64,000 bases of DNA from DATJHM01 sp035493895 (GTDB taxonomy: Bacteria; Chloroflexota; Ktedonobacteria; Ktedonobacterales; Ktedonobacteraceae), in assembly GCA_035493895.1 (NCBI GenBank), contig DATJHM010000048.1, forward strand, positions 1-64,000. Direction: 5' to 3'. This document shows positions 51,941-60,993 of the stretch, piece after piece; position 1 is the first letter of the stretch, and each line of letters starts with the position of its first letter. The notes under the pieces were generated by a model, which saw only the letters and a list, made by a program, of their open reading frames with translations, ran no database searches and was not told the DNA's origin. Position numbers and translations under genes: made by a program.

Positions 51941-52837
51941 TTACGCTCCCCGAGCTTTTTGCAGCATCTTGTTAAAATCGTTGCCACCGGCCTTCAGCAC
52001 ATCATCCTGATATTTGAGCAGAGCGCCCAGGGTATCGCGCACCGGACCCTCTACCAGTTCGGTTTGACTGAGTGCCAGCAGCGAGCCAATCCAGTCCAAC
52101 GTTTCGGCAACGCCCGGGGCCTTATAGAGATCGAGCGTACGCAGTTCACGCACAAACGTACAGACCTGCCTGGCTAGCTGCTGCGGGGCCTCAGGCATGC
52201 GTGCCACCACAATCGAATATTCTTTTTCAATCGTGGGATAATCGATCCAATAATAGAGGCAGCGGCGGCGCAGGGCATCGTGAATCTCGCGAGTGCGATT
52301 AGACGTAATAATGACAAAGGGAGGCTCTTTAGCTTGGATCGTGCCCAGTTCAGGAATAGTAATCTGGAAATCGGAAAGTAATTCCAGCAGATACGCTTCA
52401 AACTCTTCATCGCTGCGATCAAGTTCATCGATAAGCAGGACCGGCGCACTGGGGTTGGCGGGATCGATTGCTTGTAGCAGTGGGCGTTGCATCAGGAACT
52501 CGGGTCCGAAGATCTCTTTGAGCTCCTCCTGGCCGCCTGCTTTGCTGGCCTCGGCCAGACGAATATGCAGCATCTGTCGTGTATAGTTCCACTCGTAGAC
52601 GGCAGTGCTGATATCAATGCCTTCGTAGCATTGCAGGCGAATCAACTTCGTATTGAGCAGAGTGGCCAGAACTTTTGCAATCTCTGTTTTTCCCACTCCT
52701 GGTTCGCCCTCAAGGAGAAGGGGTTTGCGTCGTTTGAGAGCCAGGAATACCGCTGTTGCCAGGCTGCGGTCGGCAATATAGTCATGTGCGAACATTGCAC
52801 GTTGTACATCTTCAATTGTATTAAGTTCCTGATCCAA
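51941..52837 (-). CDS. CoxD-type MoxR AAA+ ATPase
   Basis: 298 residues; Walker A GEPGVGKTE, Walker B VLLIDELDR, then the sensor ITSNRTREIHDALRRRCLY. The sequence matches the CoxD branch of MoxR ATPases, needed to assemble the [CuSMoO2] or analogous centre. The start is TTG at 52835-52837, with GGGGAGG 7 bases upstream; no ATG fits. First gene of the operon; 204 bases upstream to the next gene show nothing clear. Confidence 0.9.
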   Translation of the reverse strand: MDQELNTIEDVQRAMFAHDYIADRSLATAVFLALKRRKPLLLEGEPGVGKTEIAKVLATLLNTKLIRLQCYEGIDISTAVYEWNYTRQMLHIRLAEASKAGGQEELKEIFGPEFLMQRPLLQAIDPANPSAPVLLIDELDRSDEEFEAYLLELLSDFQITIPELGTIQAKEPPFVIITSNRTREIHDALRRRCLYYWIDYPTIEKEYSIVVARMPEAPQQLARQVCTFVRELRTLDLYKAPGVAETLDWIGSLLALSQTELVEGPVRDTLGALLKYQDDVLKAGGNDFNKMLQKARGA

Positions 52838-53041
52838 CGGTAGCCTCCCCAGATGAAACTAATGCCTCAGGCATAGAACGATTGTGTGTTTCTCCTATTT
52901 TAAGCTATACAGAAGGGTGATAGCAAGGTAGCATTGGCGTGCGGCGCGATTTTGCAAGAGATCGATTGTCGTAAGGTCCTGGAAGCGAGGTTCCCTGGTT
53001 GAACTTCTTTTTCTCTTGCTCTATGATATAAAGAAGATTAG

Positions 53042-54151
53042 ATGGGAGATATAGACGCACGTATGCCAGAACAGAATATTTCGCATGAACCGGGGCAGGA
53101 GGATGGCCTGCTCGATCTCAATGAAATTATGCATCGTTTCGGGATAGACACCTGGGAGAACCTTGGTCCCGATGAAGATGCGCCGGGTCCGAATCTAAGC
53201 GTACTGGTGGAGATTGAGGGGCGGCGCTATGTGCTGCGTGAGCGTCCTGAGGGGATGTTGGAAGAGAATCTCGCGCATCGTTATGATTTTCAGCACTATC
53301 TTCAGCAGGCGGGCATTCCTTTGCCTGCGTTCCATTTGACCCCACAGGGCGAAGCGGCCGTGGCCCTGGGCGAAGACTATTTTGAACTGCAACAATGGAG
53401 TGGGGGAGAACGCTTTAGCTCGTCTGGTCCGCGCAGTCTGGATTGGGTTGAGCATGCCGGTACCATGTTGGGACGCATTCATGTTGCATCGCAGGCATAT
53501 ACCGGCCATATGCATCGCTGGCCCTCAGAGGTGCATATCGGCGGGATGGTACAGAGCTGGCTTGGTTTAGCGCGTGCCAGGGCCGATGAGATTCAACCGC
53601 AGGCCGTTTCTGTCGCGCTCAACGATTGGGTCGAGCAATGGGAGGCGGTGCTGCCCGCAGCGATGATGTCGATCGGCTCCAATCGCAATCTGCCGGAGTT
53701 TCATATTCATGGCGATTATTATCCGTTGAATCTCCGCTTCAATGCTTTTGGTGTGACGGCAGTGCTCGGTCTGGAGGCTTCTCATTGGGAGAAGCGCATT
53801 TTCGAGGTGGCATACGCCCTCTTTTCCTTTGGCGCGCTCTCCTGGCAGCCCGATGAGGCATTGACGCATCCCCTCACCAAACGTGGTTTTGAGCCGGAAC
53901 GTGCTCAGCGCTTTTTGCAGGCCTATGGGGAACTCTGTCCACCGTCTCCCGGAGAGGCCGCACTCCTGACCGATGCCTTGCTGCTCATGGCTCCCATCGC
54001 CACGATCAACGGCCCCCTGGAAGATCTCTTTTATCAGCAGGGTCTCCCTCCCGAAACGCTGATCGATGATGTGATGGAGCGTCTCCATTGGGCAGCCTCG
54101 CTTCCCGCATGGTTGCAACGTACACGCCGCGCCCTCACGGACATGTGGTGA
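53042..54151 (+). CDS. Phosphotransferase (APH/choline-kinase-like) family protein
   Basis: 369 residues of the protein-kinase-like fold: YVLRERPEG (nucleotide-binding strand with the lysine replaced by arginine), then the catalytic HIHGDYYPLNLRF with the expected D and N, followed by VLGLEASHWEK where a second DxD-type acid is usual but reads LEAS. It may phosphorylate a small metabolite, or be an inactive homologue. Start ATG 53042 follows AAAGAAG; an internal ATG at 53063 is also possible. No neighbour points to a substrate. Confidence 0.75.
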   Translation: MGDIDARMPEQNISHEPGQEDGLLDLNEIMHRFGIDTWENLGPDEDAPGPNLSVLVEIEGRRYVLRERPEGMLEENLAHRYDFQHYLQQAGIPLPAFHLTPQGEAAVALGEDYFELQQWSGGERFSSSGPRSLDWVEHAGTMLGRIHVASQAYTGHMHRWPSEVHIGGMVQSWLGLARARADEIQPQAVSVALNDWVEQWEAVLPAAMMSIGSNRNLPEFHIHGDYYPLNLRFNAFGVTAVLGLEASHWEKRIFEVAYALFSFGALSWQPDEALTHPLTKRGFEPERAQRFLQAYGELCPPSPGEAALLTDALLLMAPIATINGPLEDLFYQQGLPPETLIDDVMERLHWAASLPAWLQRTRRALTDMW

Positions 54152-54344
54152 TGATGCACGTAGTTGCCAGATGAACACGTAACCCATAAGTACATACAAG
54201 CAACAAACGAAGCAAAGCCCATGCTGCAAACATTCCTTTACAGGGGAGAGGCATACAGCACCGCCTACCTGTCATGTTGCTTCGATGTGATTCGAGGTTC
54301 GTACATGTTTCCCAGACGAATTGGGGATGCATGATAAAAATTGT

Positions 54345-54735
54345 AAAAGTGCTACACATCCTACACAAAGGTGGATGTGATCGGGATCTTATCCCTACAC
54401 GCTCCTACACCAGAGCTACATGAGAGGGTGAGAGGTGAGATGATAGGGAACAGGGATCTTTTTGGTGACGCGCGACAAGATTTTTTTACGAAAATGCTAC
54501 ATATCCTACAGAAATGCCGATGTGATGGGAATCTCGCTCCTACACTCCTCCCTACACTAGCTACACATTCCCCATATTGATGCGACACTGACCCATTAGC
54601 AGGTGACATCGTTACCATGAGAGCTAAGAGGGAGGTATTATTGCCTCTTCTGTTATAGATATTCGGCAGGTCGTGAGATTTCTGAAGAGTTGATGCGAAA
54701 TCTGGCAGCGGCAAGCGAACGCAGGGCGTGCCAGC
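54345..54735 (-). repeat. Dispersed repeat family R1, copy 3 (inverted)
   Basis: Reverse-complement copy of the R1 family seen at 11311-11700 and 28974-29275: matching blocks include CTACACATCCTACAC, GGTGAGAGGTGAGATGATAGG and CTCTTCTGTTATAGATATTC. It occupies most of the 800-base gap. From 54735 to 54960 a further piece of the GCACAGTTCCGT repeat family (about 54832-54873) is found; otherwise nothing. Confidence 0.6.
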
Positions 54736-54960
54736 GTGGCAAGAAAACGTGTAACTCCGGGTGCGCCGCGTCTTTCTGATGGCATGAAGTGAGCAACCAG
54801 TCCTCCAAGGGGCGAGAGGGGCAGAGTGGGTCGCAGGCACAGTTCCGTTCCACGTCACCGTGCCACTACCGGGTTTATCTGTGCGTAAAGGAGAACCTAT
54901 CTTTGGGGAAGAGTGGTGAGGAAGTGTTCGTGTGGGCGGCTGTTGGGCTAGCTCTTCCGA

Positions 54961-56589
54961 TCATCCCAGATGGCCCTGAGTAAGCAGGAAAACTCCCAGT
55001 ATGATCAGCAAGAGGAGGATAGCAATCAATAGAATGATGGTGCGGGGACCGATAGCCAGGAATGAACGGTTGGTAGACTGCCCCTGATTTTGTGTAGGGG
55101 CAGGCGAATTCTGCCTGTTAGTGCCTGAATTTGATGGTGTTTGCAGGGATGGTGGAGCCTGAGTGGCCGTAGAGCCATGCCCCGCAGGTCTCGTGCTCGT
55201 CTGTTGTGCTTGATAGTGCGCAGGCGATCCGGCATTGCCTCTCTGGGCATTGCTTTTCTGTGCATGGTTGGCAATCTGCTGTGCCATCACCTGCGGATTG
55301 ACGATCATCGTCTGGTCTCCCATGTCAGCTTGAGAGCCGGTAGAGCCAGTGGAAGGGCCAGTCTGCGGCGAATTCGTTTGCGGGAAAAGCGAGCTGCCAC
55401 AACGTGGGCAGTAGGTTGCCTGCGGGCTCACTGGCGTGTTACAGCGTGGGCACTGGGTCGTAGAAGGCGCGGTCGGACGCTGGGCCTTATTATCCAGGGA
55501 ACCCTGTGTGTTTGCTTGCTCTTTGGCAGCTTGCAGAGCCTCGTAGAGCATTGGCAGATCTGGCTGTGTGCTGTGCGGATCAACATCGCGTGCCGCCCCG
55601 GATGGTTGTTGCGGTGCTGGGAACGCATTGATCACCTTCTTCAGATCCTGAGACAAATCAGCCACAGACTGATAGCGATCTTTGGATTGCATGGCCATCG
55701 CCCGCTGAATGATGCGGTTCAATTGCTTGAGCAGATCTGGTGGCATTGCGCCTAACTGTGCAATATGGCGTGAATGGCGTGGTGCAGTCCTGGCGGGCCG
55801 ATTGGAGCCCACGCGGAATTGACGCCCTCCAACGTCAGGTTTTTCCTCGGGAGGATTATTTGCCAGAAGCTCCTGTAGTGTTGGCAGGTCAGGTTTTTTA
55901 TTCTGGATGGCTTGATTGCGTGTTGAGACACTGGGAGGCTCGTGGGTTGTGAGCGCAAAATAGAGGGTGCCTCCTAATGCATAGACATCGGAGCGGGTAT
56001 CGGTGCCGCTGCCGCCCGGGTATTGTTCCTGGGGGGCATAGCCGGGGGTGCCCTGGTGGCGAATGAAAAAGAGCGTGCGAGCGCCATCAGCGGCGGCTTT
56101 CGCATTGCCCAGATCCACCAGGATCGCGGTTCCACTCGAAGTGATGCGGATATTGTCGGGTTTAATGTCGCGGTGTATGACGGGCGGATACTGATTGTGC
56201 AGGAACGTGACAGCTTCACAAATAGAGATGAGCCATTGTAGAATGCGCTCGATAGGAACGACTTCATTGCGTTGCCGGGTCATGCGAATAAGATCGGTCA
56301 GATCGTTCCCTTCAATATAGTTCAGAACGACATAATAACGGCCGCGTTCCATGAATGCATCCTGGAATGCGGGAAGGCTTGGATGATGAAGCTGGCTCAG
56401 GACAGTGGCCTCATGCTTTAACTGTTCTTGCCCGCTGGCTCCTGTCACAAGATATTCTTTGACAGCACATTGCTGGCTGCTCGTGAGGTTAGATGCCAGA
56501 TAGACATGTCCAAAACCTCCACTACCCAGTACCCGCTCGATCCGGTAGTGTCCGTAGAGTATTGTGCCCGGTGGAACCGTTTCTATCAT
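54961..56589 (-). CDS. Serine/threonine kinase with zinc ribbon and C-terminal membrane helix
   Basis: 542 residues. Active kinase domain (about 10-300): LGSGGFGHVYLA, AVKEYL, IHRDIKPDN, VDLGNA (DLG in place of DFG), GTPGYAPQEQY. Then a zinc ribbon CPRC..CPRCGSSL (about 390-415), a low-complexity Ser/Gln/Thr stretch and a final membrane helix of about 22 residues with a short tail outside. So a tail-anchored kinase facing the cytoplasm, a common Ktedonobacteria design. ATG 56589 preferred because GGGAGG lies just upstream. Confidence 0.92.
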   Translation of the reverse strand: MIETVPPGTILYGHYRIERVLGSGGFGHVYLASNLTSSQQCAVKEYLVTGASGQEQLKHEATVLSQLHHPSLPAFQDAFMERGRYYVVLNYIEGNDLTDLIRMTRQRNEVVPIERILQWLISICEAVTFLHNQYPPVIHRDIKPDNIRITSSGTAILVDLGNAKAAADGARTLFFIRHQGTPGYAPQEQYPGGSGTDTRSDVYALGGTLYFALTTHEPPSVSTRNQAIQNKKPDLPTLQELLANNPPEEKPDVGGRQFRVGSNRPARTAPRHSRHIAQLGAMPPDLLKQLNRIIQRAMAMQSKDRYQSVADLSQDLKKVINAFPAPQQPSGAARDVDPHSTQPDLPMLYEALQAAKEQANTQGSLDNKAQRPTAPSTTQCPRCNTPVSPQATYCPRCGSSLFPQTNSPQTGPSTGSTGSQADMGDQTMIVNPQVMAQQIANHAQKSNAQRGNAGSPAHYQAQQTSTRPAGHGSTATQAPPSLQTPSNSGTNRQNSPAPTQNQGQSTNRSFLAIGPRTIILLIAILLLLIILGVFLLTQGHLG

Positions 56590-56914
56590 AAGACCTCCCT
56601 GGAGACCCATAGACTTTCTCGCTATGGGGGGAAACAAAGAGGCCAGCTGGCACTCTCTGTTTGATCTTTCCCCTTACGGGGGAGCATTTTTGTGACGGGG
56701 AAGGCTCTAACCCCTTCATCTCACTCAGCCCGCTTGCTGTATAGGGCTCTCAAGCGCATAGCGAGGCCAAAATGATAGCTTGCTCGGCATTCCGCGTTGC
56801 TTTGCAAGCCTGTAATCGCATTATACACTAGTTCAAAGAACATGTACATGTGACAAGCCAGATGTAGGATGTTTTTCCGCAGAGGATTGAAGCGATTTCT
56901 CCGACAAATACTTT

Positions 56915-57457
56915 TTAATCCTCCACCTGCGGAATACGCTGTAATGGCTGTTTCGATGGAAGAAGACGGGCCTGTGAAAGAAAAGCCAGGTCATTCTGTT
57001 TGTAGACTCGTAGATACGTCAGCGTCTCAGCTTTCTGCACTCCAGAGACTTTATAGAGTTTTTGCGTCAGAAACTGTAAAAAATGATCGCTATCCTGGCA
57101 TACCACTTCAGCCAGGGCATCAAAACGGCCACTACAGAGTATTAAATAGATCACTTCCTCAAATTGTGCTATCTCTGCCATCGCAGCCAGGAGGTGTTCG
57201 CCCGCAATATGAATGCCGAGCATGCTGGCATGACTGAATCCCATTTTCATAGGATTGGTGACGGCTACGATCTGCATTACCTGTGTATTGATGAGATGGG
57301 CTACTCGTTGTCTCACACTGGCCTCTGAGATGCCAAGATCGGCAGCGATCTTGGTAAATGGACGACGCCCATCTAAACGGAGTGCTTCGATAATCCGTTG
57401 ATCGATTTCATCTGTTACATTTTTACTGCTATTTTGATCCATAGGTACACGTATCAT
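56915..57457 (-). CDS. Lrp/AsnC-family transcriptional regulator
   Basis: About 180 residues: N-terminal winged helix-turn-helix (DEIDQRIIEALRLDGRRPF.KIAADLGISEASVRQRV) and a C-terminal RAM effector-binding domain. Start chosen at ATG 57457 with AAGGCAGG upstream; the frame extends to 57550 without family similarity. It is divergent from the histone-deacetylase-family gene, with 118 bases between, and may regulate it. Confidence 0.85.
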   Translation of the reverse strand: MIRVPMDQNSSKNVTDEIDQRIIEALRLDGRRPFTKIAADLGISEASVRQRVAHLINTQVMQIVAVTNPMKMGFSHASMLGIHIAGEHLLAAMAEIAQFEEVIYLILCSGRFDALAEVVCQDSDHFLQFLTQKLYKVSGVQKAETLTYLRVYKQNDLAFLSQARLLPSKQPLQRIPQVED

Positions 57458-57575
57458 ATCATGCCTGCCTTGAGGGTGCAATCCTTTGCCGTTTTGCTGT
57501 AATCTTGCTCTGATTCTCCTGTTTATGCTTACATATAGAACGGAGGACATGTGTCTTTTACGAGGAAGAGAAAGG

Positions 57576-58724
57576 ATGCCCGATCAAATGCCCCCACGCA
57601 CAGGCTTTGTTTTTGATGAGCGGTTCCTCAATCATGATACCGGGGTGAAAGCTTCGGTGCAGATGCGAGGTCGTACCTTTGAGGTCTCGCCGGTTGCTCA
57701 TTATTCGTCGCTCTATATCACAAAACGGATCAAAGAATTCTTTGATGGTTCTGGCTTAACGGCACACATGTTTCCTATCCCGGCACGTGCGGCAAGCGAA
57801 GATGAGCTCGCCATGTTTCACACGCGCGAGTATATTGCTGGTATCCGTGCGTACGCCGCGGGTGGCCCTGCCTCTGGACCCTGGGGAGAGACCGATGAGG
57901 ATACTGTGGTCAGTCCTGGCACTTTTGAGGCGGCTCTGTATGCTGCTGGTGGTGCCCTGAACGCGGTCGATGCAGTAGTGGAGGGCAGGGTACACAATGC
58001 CTATGCCTTGCTTCGTCCTCCCTGTCATCATGCGACGCGCAATCAGGGGCTGGGCTTCTGCATTTTTAACAACACCGTGCTCGCAGTTCTCCATGCTCGG
58101 CACAAATACGGTCTGGAACGGGTAATGATCGTCGATTGGGATGTGCATCATGGCAACGGGACGCAGGATGCTTTCTATGAAGATGGCAATGTGTTATTTG
58201 TCTCGCTGCATCAGGAAAACTGGTATCCGAAGCTGAGCGGCGAACTGGATCAGGTAGGGAGCGGCTCCGGGGCTGGTACGACAGTGAATATTCCCCTTCC
58301 TCCCGGCACTGGTGATAGAGGGTATCGAGCTGCCTTTGAGCAGATTGTATTGCCGGTGGGCCAGCAATTTCGTCCGCAACTGCTGATTATCACGGCTGGT
58401 CAGGATGCGAGCTGGCAGGACCCGATTGCGCAGATGATGCTCACGATGGATGGTTATCGTGATCTCTCGCAGATGCTTGTCGATTTTGCCGATCAGGTCT
58501 GTGATGGCCGTCTGGTGATGCTTCAGGCTGGCGGTTATAGTGCCATGTATGTCCCCTATTGTACACTCGCGGCGGTAGAGCCTCTGGTAGGCGTGGATCT
58601 GGGTCTGATTGATCCAGATGTGGATACTGCAGAGGTTGAGCGGTGCAAGACGGTATTTTCGCAGGATACGCAGCAGGCGCTACTGGCTGCGCAAGCATGG
58701 CATCAGCGTTGGTGGAATATTTAG
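57576..58724 (+). CDS. Histone deacetylase superfamily protein
   Basis: 382 residues of the class II HDAC/AcuC type: RPPCHHAT (catalytic His pair), GFCIFNNT, VDWDVHHGNGTQ (zinc ligands Asp, His) and the third zinc Asp in AGQDAS, LQAGGYS near the end. It likely removes acetyl or other acyl groups from lysines or small amines such as polyamines. Start ATG 57576 follows AAGAGAAAGG. The divergent Lrp regulator suggests metabolite control. Confidence 0.9.
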   Translation: MPDQMPPRTGFVFDERFLNHDTGVKASVQMRGRTFEVSPVAHYSSLYITKRIKEFFDGSGLTAHMFPIPARAASEDELAMFHTREYIAGIRAYAAGGPASGPWGETDEDTVVSPGTFEAALYAAGGALNAVDAVVEGRVHNAYALLRPPCHHATRNQGLGFCIFNNTVLAVLHARHKYGLERVMIVDWDVHHGNGTQDAFYEDGNVLFVSLHQENWYPKLSGELDQVGSGSGAGTTVNIPLPPGTGDRGYRAAFEQIVLPVGQQFRPQLLIITAGQDASWQDPIAQMMLTMDGYRDLSQMLVDFADQVCDGRLVMLQAGGYSAMYVPYCTLAAVEPLVGVDLGLIDPDVDTAEVERCKTVFSQDTQQALLAAQAWHQRWWNI

Positions 58725-58740
58725 CTGCGCCTCTACATGT

Positions 58741-59634
58741 CTATGTCAGATATTCCTGATAGAGAAAGTCTTTGAACGCCTGCGCCGCTGGTGAGAGGGT
58801 GTGTCTGTGCCGAATGATGAGCTGGAAAACACGCTGTAAGGAGAAGTTTGTGACAGCAACCGCTGCGAGACGTTTCTCGGCTATTGCACGCTCAACGGTC
58901 AGTGGCGAGAGAAACGCGATGCCGAGTCCGGCCTCAACAGCCCGCGCCACGCCCTCGCCGCTTGGTAGCTCGAGTACGACATGGGGAATGATACCTGCGG
59001 CGGCAAGCGCCTGTTCTACGAGCAGGCGGGTTCCTGAGCCCGGTTCGCGCCACACCATGGGTTCGCCAATCAACTCCTGTTGCGTAATCGATTCTTGCTG
59101 CGCAAAGGCATGTTGTGGGGAGACTACGAGGATGAGATGGTCATGCTGATAGGGGATATGCTCCAGTTGCTCATCCTGACTTGAGCCTTCTATGAGTCCC
59201 AGATTGAGCGCGCCAGTATGCACATGATGAGCGATAGTGCTGGTATTGGCAACCTCTACATGGAGATGAACGCCTGCATGCTTCTGCGTAAAGCGAGCGA
59301 GGAGAGAGGGAAGGGCGTACGTTCCGATCGTCAATGTTGCGCCAAGCCGTAATTCCCCGGCGCGCGCCTCGGCAAATTCGGTCATATCATGCTCCAATGC
59401 CGCGACACTGGTCAGGAGATCACCAGCACGCGCCGCAAGAAAACGGCCCGCTTCGGTCAACTCCGGCTGATGACCAACGACCTCGACGAGCTGTAATTTG
59501 AAATGTCGCTCCAGGGCTCGTATCTGCTGAGTGACGGCTGGCTGTGTCAGGAAACGTTCTTCGGCAACCCGTGTAAAATTGCCCAGCGCGGCCAATCGCA
59601 TGAACGTTTCCAGCTGGACCAGGGTCAGACTCAT
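58741..59634 (-). CDS. LysR-family transcriptional regulator
   Basis: 297 residues: N-terminal helix-turn-helix (LETFMRLAALGNFTRVAEERFLTQPAVTQQIRALE) and C-terminal effector-binding domain with REPGSGTR and AVEAGLGIAFLSP. Typical local activator or repressor; on the complementary strand to the HDAC gene, whose end it nearly touches. The gene it once faced appears broken (see 59738-59917). Confidence 0.92.
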   Translation of the reverse strand: MSLTLVQLETFMRLAALGNFTRVAEERFLTQPAVTQQIRALERHFKLQLVEVVGHQPELTEAGRFLAARAGDLLTSVAALEHDMTEFAEARAGELRLGATLTIGTYALPSLLARFTQKHAGVHLHVEVANTSTIAHHVHTGALNLGLIEGSSQDEQLEHIPYQHDHLILVVSPQHAFAQQESITQQELIGEPMVWREPGSGTRLLVEQALAAAGIIPHVVLELPSGEGVARAVEAGLGIAFLSPLTVERAIAEKRLAAVAVTNFSLQRVFQLIIRHRHTLSPAAQAFKDFLYQEYLT

Positions 59635-59737
59635 AGATCACTCCTCTCTATCCAAAGAAAAAATTTGGATAATACTTACAAAATCTACCTGGACTTATCA
59701 TACCATATACGATACAGTTACTACTATAAATTGGGAT

Positions 59738-59917
59738 ATGAACCTGCTGGAAGAGGAGATGATACGTCCGGACCCGTTAGCGCCTGGTCTCGACGGCACC
59801 GCTGATGGTGTATTAATGGATGGCGAAGGGCGTCCCGTACCGCATCTCTGGACGCTCGGTCCTCTGCTGAAGGGACGCCTCTGGGAAATAATTGCCGTGC
59901 CAGATATTCGTGGGTAG
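59738..59917 (+). pseudogene. C-terminal remnant of a FAD/NAD(P)-binding protein
   Basis: About 60 codons encode a terminal segment like that of FAD/NAD(P)-binding oxidoreductases (GLDGTADGVLMDGEGRPVP then LWTLGPLLKGRLWEIIAVP). The long flavin-binding part is missing and no valid start exists. It faces the LysR gene, which may have regulated it. The rest of 59635-60116 holds nothing recognised. Confidence 0.55.
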
Positions 59918-60116
59918 GCTGAGAAAGTTGCGTTGAGTGTGCTACGCGTGAACGAAAGAGAGTTCGCATGATGCGCTTTCATTTTATATATGAATGCAGC
60001 AGCGTTGAAACGAACTGTTTCTCTGCTGCTGCCTGGCCAATGGACAGAAAATGCCTGGTCATCCAGAGCCCTTCAGTCGACCTCCCTGCTTCTTCAATCT
60101 GTATTCTTCTCATTTT

Positions 60117-60851
60117 CTACGCGAAAAAACCGGACTCCGTGATAATCTCCTGAGATGGGAGGAAGGTGGCTTCGACGACGGATTTGCCTGTGCGTTGGAG
60201 ATAGTGCTGGACAACACGATAACCGATGGCGTATCCGGCAAAATCAGGAATGCCAGCTTTGGGCTGCCCCCAGGATGTGGCAATGGTATCGCCGAAGATA
60301 TAGCCGCGCACCGCATTGAAGCCGCGCACCTCAAGCGCACCGCTAATGACGCGCCGGGCTGTGGCCAGTTCCTCCTCGTTGAAATCAGTGACAAAGTAGC
60401 CGACCAGTTCCTCTCCAAAGAGCTCAGCTGCGAATGCTTCAGCCAACCCTTCGGCGATGATATAATCGGCAACGGTGACCTGCATGGGCAGGAAGGGCAC
60501 GATCTTGAAACGGACGTTGTGGTTGAGCTCATGAACCGATGCTGGCCCGACGCGGGGCAGCGTATAGTCGTTGGTGAGGCTGAGCGAGACCATGAGATAG
60601 CCTGGGAGGCCACCAAATCCCGCATAGCCTCGACCGGGAAGATTGCTATTGTGCCTGGTGAGGACCACCGCACAGTTGATGGTATCCAATCCAATGCGGG
60701 GGGCTACGGAGGCGAATGCAGCCACACCCCGTTCAAGTGCAACTGCGAACCTCTGCCAGGCCCCATCATCGGTCAGTCGCCTGACCATGTCCTCAATGAG
60801 GGGACGCTGCTCGCCGTCGAAATTGATCGTGTCCCACTTCTGTGGAATCAC
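60117..60851 (-). CDS. DUF2268-family putative zinc-dependent peptidase
   Basis: About 244 residues from GTG 60851 (the frame stays open to 61001, into the divergent gene). The HELNH motif (a relative of HExxH) with the downstream Glu in AEGLAEAFAAELFG and an N-terminal GGLPGYLMVSL strand match the predicted Zn-dependent protease family DUF2268. No ribosome-binding site resolves the start. It is divergent from the eCIS-core protein gene, an unusual pairing worth noting. Confidence 0.7.
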   Translation of the reverse strand: MIPQKWDTINFDGEQRPLIEDMVRRLTDDGAWQRFAVALERGVAAFASVAPRIGLDTINCAVVLTRHNSNLPGRGYAGFGGLPGYLMVSLSLTNDYTLPRVGPASVHELNHNVRFKIVPFLPMQVTVADYIIAEGLAEAFAAELFGEELVGYFVTDFNEEELATARRVISGALEVRGFNAVRGYIFGDTIATSWGQPKAGIPDFAGYAIGYRVVQHYLQRTGKSVVEATFLPSQEIITESGFFA

Positions 60852-60993
60852 CAAACTTGGAAGAGGATGGACCAAAAAGGGAAGAAGGCAGCGGTTTCTG
60901 TATACATTGTTATGGTATGATATGTGCTGGAGGAAATATAAAAAAGATCCTCTCTGGCCTTCTTTACGATGGAGAAACGGCAAGGAGCATATC

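Noticed and set aside
59724..59969. Minus-strand reading frames over the FAD/NAD remnant
   Set aside because: They mirror codons of the remnant on the opposite strand and match no family.
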